This document shows positions 9,168 through 17,511 of a stretch of 64,000 bases of DNA, in pieces (positions within the stretch are counted from its first letter, which is position 1; every line of letters begins with the position of its first letter). The DNA lies in the NCBI RefSeq assembly GCF_010020825.1, contig NZ_JAACJE010000001.1:3224001-3288000 (forward strand), in the 5' to 3' direction. A program made the position numbers and the translations under genes. This DNA comes from Acidovorax sp. 210-6 (GTDB lineage Bacteria > Pseudomonadota > Gammaproteobacteria > Burkholderiales > Burkholderiaceae_C). Below the pieces are notes generated by a model. It made no database searches. It was given only the letters and a program-made list of their open reading frames with translations, and was not told where the DNA came from.

Positions 9168-10295
9168 ATGGCGCAATCCTTCGACATTTGTATCCGCGGC
9201 GCAGGCGTGGTGGGCCGCACACTGGCGCTGCTGCTGGCCCGCGAGCGACTCTCGGTCGCCCTGGTGGCCAACCCGGCCGGCCCGGCCACGGGCTCCGATG
9301 TGCGGGCCTATGCCCTGAACGCGGCTTCGCGCAGCCTGCTGGAGGGCTTGCGTACCTGGCCCGACGCACACCACGCGACCCCGGTCGCGCGCATGGAAGT
9401 GGCGGGCGACCAGGACGGGCGCGTGGTGTTTGATGCCGCCACCCAGGGCACGGACGCCCTGGCCTGGATTGTCGATGTGCCCGCACTGGAAGCACGCCTG
9501 CAGGACGCCGTGCGCTTTCAGCCCCTGGTGGAAATGGTGACCGAGCCCGTGGCCGCGCCGCTGACGGTGGTCTGCGAAGGCCGCGCCAGCCGCACGCGCG
9601 AGGAGTTCGGCGCTCAGTTCGACGTGACCCCCTATCCCCACCACGCCATTGCCACACGGCTGGAATGCGAGCACCCCCACGGGCAGGTGGCGCGCCAGTG
9701 GTTTGCGCCAGACGGCAGCATTCTGGCGTTCCTGCCGCTCGATGGCCCCCAGGGCCATGGCGTGGCGGTCGTTTGGTCGGTGCAGCCCGCCCTGGCGCAG
9801 GAACTGCAGGCCCTGGACGACGAATCCTTTGCTCACCGCCTGCTGGCCGCCAGCCAGGGCACGCTGGGCGCCCTGCGCACCCGTGGCGCACGTGTGACCT
9901 GGCCATTGCAGTACGCCCAGGCGCGGCATTGGTGCGGCGCGCTGGCCGGCCAGCAAGGCGCCAGTTGGGCCCTGGCCGGAGACGCCGCGCACAACGTACA
10001 CCCCCTCACCGGCCAGGGCCTGAACCTGGGCCTGGGCGATGTGCAGGCCCTGGCCCAGGTGCTGGCCCAGCGCGAAACCTGGCGCAGCACCGGCGACCTG
10101 CGCTTGCTGCGGCGCTACGAACGCCAGCGCAAAACCGCCCTGCTGCCCATGGGCCTGACCACCGACGGCTTGCAGCGCCTGTTCTCCCTGCCCCAGCCAC
10201 CGTGGCAACTGCTGCGCAACTGGGGCATGCTGGGCTTTGACCGCAGCGGACCACTCAAGGAATGGATGGCCCGCCAGGCCATGGGAACGCGTTGA
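9168..10295 (+). CDS. FAD-dependent monooxygenase, UbiH/UbiF-like
   Basis: A 375-residue flavoprotein. It has an N-terminal dinucleotide-binding motif, GAGVVG, at residues 11-16, and the second FAD motif GDAAHNVHPLTGQGLNLGLGD starts near residue 271. These are characteristic of the ubiquinone hydroxylase family (UbiH, UbiF, UbiI, Coq6). Its likely role is ring hydroxylation in ubiquinone biosynthesis, but which position cannot be read from sequence. The ATG at 9168 is chosen because the Rossmann fold begins immediately after it, although the frame is open much further upstream over the MOSC gene. It is followed at 68 bp by dsbC. Confidence 0.85.
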   Translation: MAQSFDICIRGAGVVGRTLALLLARERLSVALVANPAGPATGSDVRAYALNAASRSLLEGLRTWPDAHHATPVARMEVAGDQDGRVVFDAATQGTDALAWIVDVPALEARLQDAVRFQPLVEMVTEPVAAPLTVVCEGRASRTREEFGAQFDVTPYPHHAIATRLECEHPHGQVARQWFAPDGSILAFLPLDGPQGHGVAVVWSVQPALAQELQALDDESFAHRLLAASQGTLGALRTRGARVTWPLQYAQARHWCGALAGQQGASWALAGDAAHNVHPLTGQGLNLGLGDVQALAQVLAQRETWRSTGDLRLLRRYERQRKTALLPMGLTTDGLQRLFSLPQPPWQLLRNWGMLGFDRSGPLKEWMARQAMGTR

Positions 10296-10363
10296 CGCCA
10301 AAACACTCCAATGCCCATGCCGCCCTGGGCATCCCTCCCACTTCTCACGGAAAGACCTGTTCC

Positions 10364-11074
10364 ATGCACGCACTGTTCCCCCTGCTGGCCGCCGCCGCCC
10401 TGACCCTGGGCCTGCCCGCCGCCGCGCAGGAAGCCACCATCCGCAAATCCCTGGGCGAGCGCCTGCCGCAGCTCAAGTCCATCGACGAAGTCCAGCCCAC
10501 CGCCATGCCCGGGCTGTACGAAGTGCGCGTAGGCACCGACCTGTTCTATACCGATGCCAAGGGCAACTACCTGATCCAGGGCGAGCTGTTCGACACCCGC
10601 GCCAAGCGCAACCTGACCGAAGACCGCATCAACAAGCTCACGGCCGTGGATTTTTCGGCACTGCCCCTGAACGATGCCTTCACCATCGTGCGCGGTGACG
10701 GCAAGCGCAAGCTGGCCGTGTTCGAAGACCCCAACTGCGGCTACTGCAAGCGCTTTGAACGCGATCTGCAGAACGTGGACAACATCACCATCTACCTGTT
10801 CCTCTACCCCATCCTGAGCCCCGACTCGGCCGAAAAGTCGCGCAACATCTGGTGCGCCTCCGACCGCGTGGCCGCCTGGCAGGACTACATGGTGCGCGAC
10901 AAGGCCCCGGCCGCCGCCACCTGCGACACCGGCGCCCTGCAGCGCAACCTGGCCTTCGGGCGCAAGCACAAGATCACCGGCACACCCACGCTGATCTTCG
11001 CCAACGGCGCGCGCGTGCCCGGCGCCATCGGCGCCAAGGACGTGGAAAAGCGCCTGGCCGAGGCCGCGCAGTAA
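10364..11074 (+). CDS. dsbC: Thiol:disulfide interchange protein DsbC
   Basis: A periplasmic disulfide isomerase of 236 residues. It has an N-terminal signal peptide (MHALFPLLAAAALTLGLPAAAQ, likely cleaved after AAA or AAQ), a dimerisation domain (LPQLKSIDEVQPT, GLYEV, TDLFYTDAKGNYLIQGEL) and a thioredoxin-like catalytic domain with the CGYC active site at residues 125-128 (FEDPNCGYCKRFE). The cis-proline loop ITGTPTLIFANG is present. The ATG at 10364 was chosen because it directly precedes the signal peptide. Its stop is followed immediately by the start of the M61 peptidase gene (11075), indicating an operon. Confidence 0.95.
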   Translation: MHALFPLLAAAALTLGLPAAAQEATIRKSLGERLPQLKSIDEVQPTAMPGLYEVRVGTDLFYTDAKGNYLIQGELFDTRAKRNLTEDRINKLTAVDFSALPLNDAFTIVRGDGKRKLAVFEDPNCGYCKRFERDLQNVDNITIYLFLYPILSPDSAEKSRNIWCASDRVAAWQDYMVRDKAPAAATCDTGALQRNLAFGRKHKITGTPTLIFANGARVPGAIGAKDVEKRLAEAAQ

Positions 11075-12880
11075 ATGGCACGCGCCCAGCCCCCTGCCCC
11101 CGCCGGGGTGCACTACCGCATCGCAGCGCCGGATCCGCGCAACCACCTGTTCCAGGTCACGCTGACCGTGGCCCAGCCTGCGGCGGCGCAAGAACTGGTG
11201 CTGCCGGTGTGGATTCCGGGCAGCTACCTGGTGCGCGAGTTTGCGCGCCACCTGCAAGGGCTGCAGGCACGCCAGGGCCGCAAGGCCTGTGCGATCACGC
11301 AGATCGACAAGCACCGCTGGCGCGTGGACTGCCTGCCGGGCAAGCCGCTGGAACTGCGCTACGCCGTGCTTGCCCACGACGATTCGGTGCGCACCGCATG
11401 GCTGGACAGCACACGCGCCTTCTTCAACGGCACCAGCCTGTGCCTGCGGGTCGAAGGCCAGAGCGCCCAGCCGTGCAGCATGGACATTGACGCTCCTGAA
11501 TTGATAGCTGATAGCGCTGATTGGTATTGCGCTACAGCCCTTATTCCTCAAAAAGTCAACGCCCATGGCTTTGGCCGTTATGGCGCCCAGGACTACGACC
11601 ACCTGGTGGACTGCCCGGTGGAAATGGGCCCCTTCTGGAGCGCGCGCTTCACGGCCTGCGGCGTTCCGCACCGCATCGTGGTGGCGGGGGCGCCGGCCTC
11701 GTTTGACGGCCAGCGGCTGGTGCAGGACATGCGCCGCATCTGCGAAACCACCATCCGCTTCTGGCATGGCGAAGGCCCTGCGCCCTTCGACAACTACCTG
11801 TTCCTGCTCAACGTGGTGAACGAAGGCTTTGGCGGCCTGGAGCACCGCAATAGCACCGCACTCATCTGCGGTCGGCGCGACCTGCCGCGCCTGGGGGAAG
11901 CCAAGCTGACCGAGGGCTACACCACGCTGCTGGGCCTGGTGAGCCACGAATACTTCCACGCCTGGAACGTCAAGCGCCTGCGCCCGGCCGCATTCACGCA
12001 GTACGACTACACGCAAGAGAACTACACCCAGATGCTGTGGTTCTTTGAAGGCTTCACCAGCTACTACGACGACCTGCTGCTGCGCCGCGCCGAGCTGATC
12101 GACCACGCCAGCTACCTCAAGCTGCTGACCAAGGCGGTGCAGCAGGTGCTGCAGACACCAGGGCGCGCCGTGCAGACGGTGGCGCAAGCAAGTTTTGACG
12201 CCTGGATTCGCTACTACCGGCCCGACGCCCACACGCCCAACAGCACGGTGAGCTACTACACCAAAGGCGCGTTGGTGGCCCTGTGCCTGGACCTGAGCCT
12301 GCGCCGCGAAGGCCGCACCACCCTGGACGACGTGCTGCGCACGCTGTGGCAGCGCAGCGCGGGCGGCCCCATGGACGAAGCCCTGCTGCGCGAGGTGCTG
12401 CAGGACCTGGGCGGGCGCAGCTTCGACGCCGAGCTGGACGCCTGGGTGCATTCCACCGCCGAGCTGCCGCTGGCCGAGCTGCTGCAGGCCCACGGCATGG
12501 CCCTGCAAAGCGATACCCCGCAACCGGCCCAGCGCCTGGGCCTGCGCGTGACGGAGGGCAGCGCCGTGCTGGTCAAGACCGTGCTGCGCGGCGGCCTGGC
12601 CGAGCAGGCGGGCATGGCGCCGGGCGACGAATGGCTGGGCATTGAGGTGCAAGGCCAGGGCTGGCGCATCACCCAGCTGGACGACCTGGCCTTGTACGCA
12701 GGCAAAGCCACCCAGGTGACGGCCCTGGTGTCACGAGACCGCCGCCTGCTGCGCCTGCCGCTGGCCTTGCAGCGCCCCACCGGCAGCAAGCACAAGGCCA
12801 GCGCGCCCGAACAGCCCGACACGGTGACGCTGGCCATCACCGACGCCGCGCGTGCCGCGCGCTGGCTGGACGGCCACTGA
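11075..12880 (+). CDS. M61 family metallopeptidase with PDZ domain (glycyl aminopeptidase-like)
   Basis: A 601-residue protein. The zinc-binding motif HEYFH is at residues 291-295, in the family context LVSHEYFHAWNVKRLRP. A second conserved stretch is MLWFFEGFTSYYDDLLLRRA, with the glutamate that serves as the third zinc ligand. A PDZ-like domain occupies the C-terminal part (LGLRVTEGSAVLVKTVLRGG, AEQAGMAPGDEWLGI). No signal peptide is evident, so it may be cytoplasmic. The start directly abuts dsbC. A family A repeat (11492-11550) lies inside the frame, encoding about residues 140-159 with codons unlike the rest of the gene, and the frame stays open through it. Confidence 0.9.
   Translation: MARAQPPAPAGVHYRIAAPDPRNHLFQVTLTVAQPAAAQELVLPVWIPGSYLVREFARHLQGLQARQGRKACAITQIDKHRWRVDCLPGKPLELRYAVLAHDDSVRTAWLDSTRAFFNGTSLCLRVEGQSAQPCSMDIDAPELIADSADWYCATALIPQKVNAHGFGRYGAQDYDHLVDCPVEMGPFWSARFTACGVPHRIVVAGAPASFDGQRLVQDMRRICETTIRFWHGEGPAPFDNYLFLLNVVNEGFGGLEHRNSTALICGRRDLPRLGEAKLTEGYTTLLGLVSHEYFHAWNVKRLRPAAFTQYDYTQENYTQMLWFFEGFTSYYDDLLLRRAELIDHASYLKLLTKAVQQVLQTPGRAVQTVAQASFDAWIRYYRPDAHTPNSTVSYYTKGALVALCLDLSLRREGRTTLDDVLRTLWQRSAGGPMDEALLREVLQDLGGRSFDAELDAWVHSTAELPLAELLQAHGMALQSDTPQPAQRLGLRVTEGSAVLVKTVLRGGLAEQAGMAPGDEWLGIEVQGQGWRITQLDDLALYAGKATQVTALVSRDRRLLRLPLALQRPTGSKHKASAPEQPDTVTLAITDAARAARWLDGH
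11492..11550 (-). repeat. Family A repeat inside the M61 peptidase gene
   Basis: Read on the minus strand, this segment runs ggctgtagcgca, then tcagcgctatcagctatcaa, then ttcaggagc, and lines up with the intergenic copies at 974-1027 and 53086-53140. It is in frame and encodes the ELIADSADWYCATALI stretch. The local AT content and codons (ATA, TTG, TAT) stand out from the GC-rich flanks. Confidence 0.65.
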
Positions 12881-13003
12881 CACACCGCGGGTCTGCAATT
12901 GCGCAGACCCGCAGCGCAGGAATGCACAGCCCCCAGAGGGCATTTGGGCGCGGTGCTTGGGTATAGTCCCAAGGCTTGTCCAGGAACCTGAACGGAGACC
13001 CCC

Positions 13004-13783
13004 ATGACGTACGAATGCATCGAAGTCCGCACCGAAGCCGACAAGGTCGGCATCATCCAGCTCAACCGCCCCAAGCAGCTCAACGCGCTCAACGACCAGC
13101 TCATGGACGAGCTGGGCCAGGCGCTCAAAACCTTTGATGCGGACGAGAAGATCGGCTGCATCATCGTGACCGGCAGCGAAAAAGCCTTTGCCGCCGGTGC
13201 CGACATCACCGCCATGGCCAAATTCAGCTTTGCCGACGCCTACAAGGGCGACTTCATCACACGCAACTGGGAAACCATTCGCTCCATCCGCAAGCCCGTG
13301 ATTGCCGCCGTCAGCGGCTTCGCCCTGGGTGGCGGCTGCGAACTGGCGATGATGTGCGACTTCATCATCGCCGCCGACAATGCCAAATTCGGCCAGCCGG
13401 AGATCAAGCTGGGCGTGATTCCCGGCGCTGGCGGCACGCAGCGCCTGCCACGCGCCGTGGGCAAGTCCAAGGCCATGGACATGTGCCTGACCGCGCGCAT
13501 GATGGACGCCCAGGAGGCCGAACGCGCCGGGCTGGTCAGCCGCGTGGTGTCTTATGACAAGCTCATGGACGAGGCCCTGGGCGCCGCCCTGGTCATCAGC
13601 GACTTCTCGCAGATCGCCGTGATGGCCGCCAAGGAGGCCGTGAACCGCGCCTACGAAGGCACACTGTCCGACGGGCTGATGTTCGAGCGCCGCCTGTTCC
13701 ACGCCCTGTTTGCCACCCAGGACCAGAAGGAAGGCATGGACGCCTTTGTGAACAAGCGCAAGGCGCAATTCCAGAACCTCTAA
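13004..13783 (+). CDS. Enoyl-CoA hydratase
   Basis: A 259-residue crotonase-fold enzyme that hydrates trans-2-enoyl-CoA to 3-hydroxyacyl-CoA in beta-oxidation. The oxyanion-hole and catalytic regions are clear: [25 protein letters not shown] with the first catalytic glutamate, and [20 protein letters not shown] with the second. The C-terminal [11 protein letters not shown] is typical of short-chain EchA proteins. The start ATG at 13004 follows GGAGACCCCC. It is preceded by 123 bp of intergenic DNA and followed by a terminator hairpin. A symbol such as echA or fadB1 would be a guess. Confidence 0.94.
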   Translation: MTYECIEVRTEADKVGIIQLNRPKQLNALNDQLMDELGQALKTFDADEKIGCIIVTGSEKAFAAGADITAMAKFSFADAYKGDFITRNWETIRSIRKPVIAAVSGFALGGGCELAMMCDFIIAADNAKFGQPEIKLGVIPGAGGTQRLPRAVGKSKAMDMCLTARMMDAQEAERAGLVSRVVSYDKLMDEALGAALVISDFSQIAVMAAKEAVNRAYEGTLSDGLMFERRLFHALFATQDQKEGMDAFVNKRKAQFQNL

Positions 13784-13821
13784 AAAAATTAGCGGCGGCT
13801 CGATTCACCGCCAAATTTTTT
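13783..13821 (+). terminator. Rho-independent terminator after the enoyl-CoA hydratase gene
   Basis: A GGCGG/CCGCC stem (13794-13798 with 13808-13812) is flanked by an A-run at 13783-13788 and a T-run at 13816-13821. The hairpin overlaps the putative -35 region of the tRNA-Met promoter. Confidence 0.75.
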
Positions 13822-13831
13822 GTTCTATAAT
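13804..13831 (+). promoter_or_regulatory. Putative promoter of tRNA-Met
   Basis: A perfect -10 hexamer TATAAT lies at 13826-13831, with a weak -35 TTCACC at 13804-13809 (16-bp spacer). It sits 10 bp upstream of the mature tRNA, so transcription should start very close to the tRNA 5' end. Confidence 0.6.
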
Positions 13832-13841
13832 TTTGGTCTTC

Positions 13842-13918
13842 GGTGGTATAGCTCAGTTGGTTAGAGCGCAGCATTCATAATGCTGATGTCCCAGGTTCAA
13901 GTCCCGGTACCACCACCA
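13842..13918 (+). tRNA. tRNA-Met (anticodon CAT, elongator type)
   Basis: A 77-nt tRNA including an encoded CCA. The acceptor stem is GGTGGTA/TACCACC, the D-arm GCTC/GAGC and the anticodon stem CAGCA/TGCTG, with loop TTCATAA (anticodon CAT). The T-arm CCAGG/CCCGG has one A-C mismatch, which I also recall in the E. coli elongator tRNA-Met. CAT anticodons also occur in initiator tRNA-Met and in tRNA-Ile2. The paired 1-72 position argues against the initiator, and the T-arm mismatch favours elongator over Ile2. Confidence 0.93.
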
Positions 13919-13924
13919 AACTCC

Positions 13925-13958
13925 AAGCCACTGGCTCGCAAGAGCTGGTGGCTTTTTT
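13925..13958 (+). terminator. Rho-independent terminator of the tRNA-Met transcript
   Basis: A 13-bp stem (two G-T wobbles) lies at 13925-13937 and 13942-13954, closed by a GCAA tetraloop and followed by a T-run through 13958. It begins seven bases after the tRNA CCA end. Confidence 0.85.
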
Positions 13959-14001
13959 CTTGCGCCGTAGAATCGCACTTTTCAGCCCCTGGATAGACAC
14001 C

Positions 14002-14421
14002 ATGCTCCGCTGTACTCCTTTGCTGCGCCACTTGGCAACCACCCTGGCCCTGGGCGCCAGCGCCTGGATGGCGGCAGCCCCCGCCACGGCACAGAACACC
14101 CCGCCCACCGCACTGACCGGGCAACGCAATTTCCCGGAGGCTGCCCTGCGCGGCACCCTGGTGGTCACCTCGGCCACCACGGCGACCATCAATGGCAACC
14201 CCATCCGCATGGCGCCCGGCATGCGCCTGCTCAACCCTGAAAACGGCTTGGTGATGTTGCACACCGTGGTGGGGCAGGAGTTCACGGCCAACTACCTCAT
14301 TGAAAACAGCACCGGCATGCTGCTGACCGCCTGGATTCTGAGCAAGTCCGAGGCCGCGCAGGCCCGTGCGGGTGGTGCAGCCAACACCGTCAACTACACC
14401 ACGGGCGGCGCCAGCCAGTAA
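14002..14421 (+). CDS. Conserved hypothetical exported protein
   Basis: A 139-residue protein not assigned to a family here. It begins with a signal peptide (MLRCTPLLRHLATTLALGAS, then AAPATAQ), so export to the periplasm is expected. The mature part has beta-strand-like stretches (ALRGTLVVTSATTATINGNP, GMRLLNPENGLVML, GQEFTANYLIENSTGMLLTA), and the C-terminus is rich in Ala, Gly and Thr. The ATG at 14002 is chosen because it starts the signal peptide. It lies 78 bp upstream of miaB on the same strand. It has no cysteines after the signal peptide and no recognised catalytic motif. Confidence 0.75.
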   Translation: MLRCTPLLRHLATTLALGASAWMAAAPATAQNTPPTALTGQRNFPEAALRGTLVVTSATTATINGNPIRMAPGMRLLNPENGLVMLHTVVGQEFTANYLIENSTGMLLTAWILSKSEAAQARAGGAANTVNYTTGGASQ

Positions 14422-14499
14422 GCCCTGTTCCCCGTGCCGCAGGCGGTGCTCCAGCACACCGCCCGCTGCGCCATTGCACCAGCCCCTGCGAGACACGCC

Positions 14500-15834
14500 A
14501 TGGCTAAAAAAATCTACATCAAGACCTTCGGCTGCCAGATGAACGAGTACGACTCGGACAAGATGGTGGACGTGATGCACGCCGCCGAGGGCTACGAAAC
14601 CACGCAGGACCCCGAGGAGGCCGACCTGATCCTGTTCAACACCTGCTCGGTGCGCGAGAAGGCGCAGGAGAAGGTGTTCTCCGACCTGGGCCGCGTCAAG
14701 CACCTCAAGGAGCGCGGCGTGAAGATCGGCGTGGGCGGCTGCGTCGCCAGCCAGGAGGGCGAGGAGATCATCAAGCGCGCGCCCTATGTGGACATCGTCT
14801 TCGGCCCGCAGACCCTGCACCGCCTGCCCGAGCTGCTGAATGCCCGCCAGCAGCAGGACCGCCCGCAGGTGGACATCAGCTTCCCCGAGATCGAGAAGTT
14901 CGACCACCTGCCCCCGGCGCGCGTGGAGGGTGCCAGCGCTTTCGTTTCCATCATGGAAGGTTGCAGCAAATACTGCAGCTACTGCGTGGTGCCCTACACG
15001 CGCGGCGACGAGATGAGCCGCCCGTTCGACGACGTGCTGGTGGAAGTGGCCGGCCTGGCTGACCAGGGCGTGAAGGAGATCACCCTGCTGGGCCAGAACG
15101 TGAATGCCTACCGCGGCGCCATGGGCGGCACCAGCGAGGTGGCCGACCTGGCGCTGCTGCTCGAATACGTGGCCGACATCCCCGGCATCGAGCGCCTGCG
15201 CTTCACCACCAGCCACCCCAACGAGTTCACGCCGCGGCTCATCGACGCCTATGCGCGCATTCCCAAACTGGCCAACCACCTGCACCTGCCGGTGCAGCAT
15301 GGTTCGGACCGCATCCTCATGGCGATGAAGCGCGGCTACACGGCCATGGAATACAAGAGCACGGTGCGCAAGCTGCGCGCCATCCGCCCCGACCTGGCCA
15401 TGAGCAGCGACTTCATCGTCGGCTTCCCTGGCGAGACGGAGGAGGACTTTGCCAAGATGATGAAGCTCATCGCCGACGTTCACTTCGACAACTCGTTCAG
15501 CTTCATCTTCAGCCCGCGCCCCGGCACGCCCGCCGCCAACCTGCACGACGACACGCCGCACGAGGTCAAGCTGCGCCGCCTGCAGGAGCTGCAGGCCGTG
15601 ATCAATGGCAACATCAAGAGCATCAGCGAAAGCCTGGTGGGCAAGGTGCAGCGCATCCTGGTCGAAGGTGCCTCCAAGCGCGATGGCAGCGAGCTGATGG
15701 GCCGCACCGAATGCAACCGCGTGGTCAACTTCGCGGGGGGGCAACGCCTCGTAGGCCAGATGGTGGACGTGACCATCACCGAGGCCAAGGCCTACACGCT
15801 GCGCGGCGAGGTGCTGACCCGCGATCCAGCCTGA
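14500..15834 (+). CDS. miaB: tRNA-2-methylthio-N6-isopentenyladenosine synthase
   Basis: A radical SAM methylthiotransferase that adds the methylthio group to i6A37 of tRNAs. The 444-residue protein has the N-terminal UPF0004 domain ([37 protein letters not shown], giving the three auxiliary-cluster cysteines), the radical SAM cysteines C155, C159 and C162 ([18 protein letters not shown]) and a C-terminal TRAM domain ([21 protein letters not shown]). The ATG at 14500 precedes [12 protein letters not shown]. The frame is open upstream but unrelated to the family. It ends ahead of a double family A repeat and a terminator shared with the convergent ffh. Confidence 0.97.
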   Translation: MAKKIYIKTFGCQMNEYDSDKMVDVMHAAEGYETTQDPEEADLILFNTCSVREKAQEKVFSDLGRVKHLKERGVKIGVGGCVASQEGEEIIKRAPYVDIVFGPQTLHRLPELLNARQQQDRPQVDISFPEIEKFDHLPPARVEGASAFVSIMEGCSKYCSYCVVPYTRGDEMSRPFDDVLVEVAGLADQGVKEITLLGQNVNAYRGAMGGTSEVADLALLLEYVADIPGIERLRFTTSHPNEFTPRLIDAYARIPKLANHLHLPVQHGSDRILMAMKRGYTAMEYKSTVRKLRAIRPDLAMSSDFIVGFPGETEEDFAKMMKLIADVHFDNSFSFIFSPRPGTPAANLHDDTPHEVKLRRLQELQAVINGNIKSISESLVGKVQRILVEGASKRDGSELMGRTECNRVVNFAGGQRLVGQMVDVTITEAKAYTLRGEVLTRDPA

Positions 15835-15846
15835 TGCTTCAAAAAA

Positions 15847-15942
15847 GTGAGCTGCTTGCGCTTGATTGACGGTCATCTGCGGCAGAAATGCATGTGAAAA
15901 CCATGCAAATCAAGCGCCAGAAGCTCTCATTTATATAGCAAT
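15847..15942. repeat. Two family A repeat units in inverted orientation
   Basis: Between miaB and ffh, gagctgcttgcgcttgatt (minus-strand unit) is followed about 50 bp later by aatcaagcgccagaagctct with tatatagca (plus-strand unit). Both halves match the family A core (caagcgc, agct, A/T-rich end). The head-to-head layout could fold into a long imperfect hairpin. Confidence 0.6.
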
Positions 15943-15962
15943 CTCAATGTACCGCGCCCATT

Positions 15963-15988
15963 AAAAAACCGGCTAAACGCCGGTTTTT
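15963..15988. terminator. Bidirectional terminator between convergent miaB and ffh
   Basis: A-run, ACCGGC, a five-base loop TAAAC, GCCGGT and a T-run form a symmetric hairpin able to stop transcription from both strands. It lies about 130 bp after the miaB stop and 58 bp after the ffh stop. Confidence 0.88.
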
Positions 15989-16004
15989 TGCTTTGGTTTT
16001 GATA

Positions 16005-16037
16005 GCTTCCAGCGCTTGCCAGGCAAGCGCTGGAAGC
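16005..16037. repeat. Perfect 16-bp inverted repeat with one-base centre
   Basis: GCTTCCAGCGCTTGCC is followed by a single A and its exact reverse complement. The arm contains the family A core (aagcgctggaagctatc when read on the minus strand), so this may be a compact head-to-head derivative of that repeat. It lies in the 3' untranslated region of ffh. Confidence 0.6.
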
Positions 16038-16045
16038 CAAAAACA

Positions 16046-17422
16046 TCAGAAAGGCATCTTGGGCATGCCGCCGCCCAGGCCCTTCATGCCGCCCATCTTC
16101 TTCATGAGCTTCATGAGGCCGCCGCCCTTCATCTTCTTCATCATCTCCTGCATCTGCTCGAATTCCTTGAGCAGGCGGTTGACTTCCTGCACCTGAACCC
16201 CCGCACCGGCGGCAATGCGTTTCTTGCGCGTGGCCTTGATGAGCTCGGGCTTGCGGCGCTCCAGCGGCGTCATGCTCTGGATGATGCCTTCCTTGCGCTT
16301 GATGTCCTTCTCGGCCTTGTCCAGGTCCACCTGCCCAGCCTTGGCCGTGAGCTGCGCGGGCAGCTTGTCCATGAGGCTGGAGAGGCCGCCCATCTGCTTC
16401 ATCTGCTGGAGCTGGCCGAGGAAGTCGTTGAGGTCGAAGCCGTCGCCGCTCTTGACCTTGGCGGCGAGCTTCTGCGCGGCCTCCATGTCCACGCCCGCGG
16501 CCACCTGCTCGACCAGGGCCACGATGTCGCCCATGCCCAGGATGCGGCCGGCGTGGCGCTCGGCGTCGAACACCTCCAGGCCGTCGATCTTCTCGGACAC
16601 CCCGGCAAACTTGATCGGCGCGCCCGTGATGGCGCGCACCGACAGCGCCGCGCCGCCGCGCGAATCGCCGTCCAGCTTGGTCAGCACGATGCCGGTGAGC
16701 GGCAGCGCCTCCTTGAAGGCCTTGGCCGTGTTCACCGCGTCCTGGCCTTGCATGGCGTCCACGACGAACAGGGTCTCGACCGGGTTCAGCGTGGCGTGCA
16801 GGTCCTTGATTTCCTGCATCAGCACCTCGTCGATGGCCAGGCGGCCGGCGGTGTCCACCAACAGCACGTCAAAGTAGTGCTTCTTGGCATAGTCCAGCGC
16901 GGCCACGGCGATGTCGTGGGGTTTCTGGTCGGGTGTGCTTGGGAACCACTCGGCGCCGGCTTGCTTGGTCACGGTCTTGAGCTGCTCGATGGCCGCCGGG
17001 CGGTACACGTCGCCCGACACCGTCAGCACCTTCTTCTTGCGCTTCTCGATCAGGTGCTTGGCCAGTTTTGCCGTGGTGGTGGTCTTGCCCGCGCCCTGCA
17101 GGCCGGCCATCAGGATCACGGCGGGCGGCTGGGCGGCGAGGTTGATGTCGCTCACACCTTCGCCCATCGTGGCGGCCAGCTCCTTGTTGACGATGCCCAC
17201 CAGCGCCTGGCCCGGCTTGAGCGAGCCCAGCACCTCCTGGCCCAGCGCCTTTTCCTTCACGCGGGCGATGAAGTCGCGCACCACGGGCAGGGCCACGTCG
17301 GCTTCGAGCAGGGCCATGCGCACCTCGCGCAGCATGTCCTGCACATTGGATTCGGTGATGCGGGCCTGGCCGCGCATCTCCTTGACGAGGCGCGAGAGTT
17401 TTTCGGTAAGGGCGGAGGCCAT
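16046..17422 (-). CDS. ffh: Signal recognition particle protein
   Basis: The SRP54 GTPase that binds 4.5S RNA and targets membrane proteins to FtsY and the translocon. The 458-residue protein starts MASALTEKLSRLVKEMRGQA. The N domain is followed by the G domain with Walker A GLQGAGKTTTT at residues 107 onwards, DTAGRLAIDEVLM, and TKLDGDSRGG. The methionine-rich M domain is at the C-terminus (QMQEMMKKMKGGGLMKLMKK), ending GGMPKMPF. The ATG at 17420-17422 is at the conserved N-terminus, although the frame is open further upstream. It is divergent from the CcsA-like gene, with an 89-bp shared promoter region. Confidence 0.98.
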   Translation of the reverse strand: MASALTEKLSRLVKEMRGQARITESNVQDMLREVRMALLEADVALPVVRDFIARVKEKALGQEVLGSLKPGQALVGIVNKELAATMGEGVSDINLAAQPPAVILMAGLQGAGKTTTTAKLAKHLIEKRKKKVLTVSGDVYRPAAIEQLKTVTKQAGAEWFPSTPDQKPHDIAVAALDYAKKHYFDVLLVDTAGRLAIDEVLMQEIKDLHATLNPVETLFVVDAMQGQDAVNTAKAFKEALPLTGIVLTKLDGDSRGGAALSVRAITGAPIKFAGVSEKIDGLEVFDAERHAGRILGMGDIVALVEQVAAGVDMEAAQKLAAKVKSGDGFDLNDFLGQLQQMKQMGGLSSLMDKLPAQLTAKAGQVDLDKAEKDIKRKEGIIQSMTPLERRKPELIKATRKKRIAAGAGVQVQEVNRLLKEFEQMQEMMKKMKGGGLMKLMKKMGGMKGLGGGMPKMPF

Positions 17423-17511
17423 GTCGGGGGTTCCAGGATAGTCCGCAAAGGGTTGCGGCGGGGGAGGTCGCGCCAGGCCGCACGGCCTGGGCGAAAGGTA
17501 CACTGTGCAGC

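Noticed and set aside
10115-12652. Minus-strand frame of about 845 codons
   Set aside because: It is antisense to the FAD monooxygenase, dsbC and the M61 peptidase, which are all well supported; its translation shows no domain.
13842-13918. tRNA-Ile2 or initiator tRNA-Met reading of the CAT anticodon
   Set aside because: Base pair 1-72 is formed, which initiators lack. The T-arm A-C mismatch, as recalled from the E. coli elongator tRNA-Met, favours the elongator.
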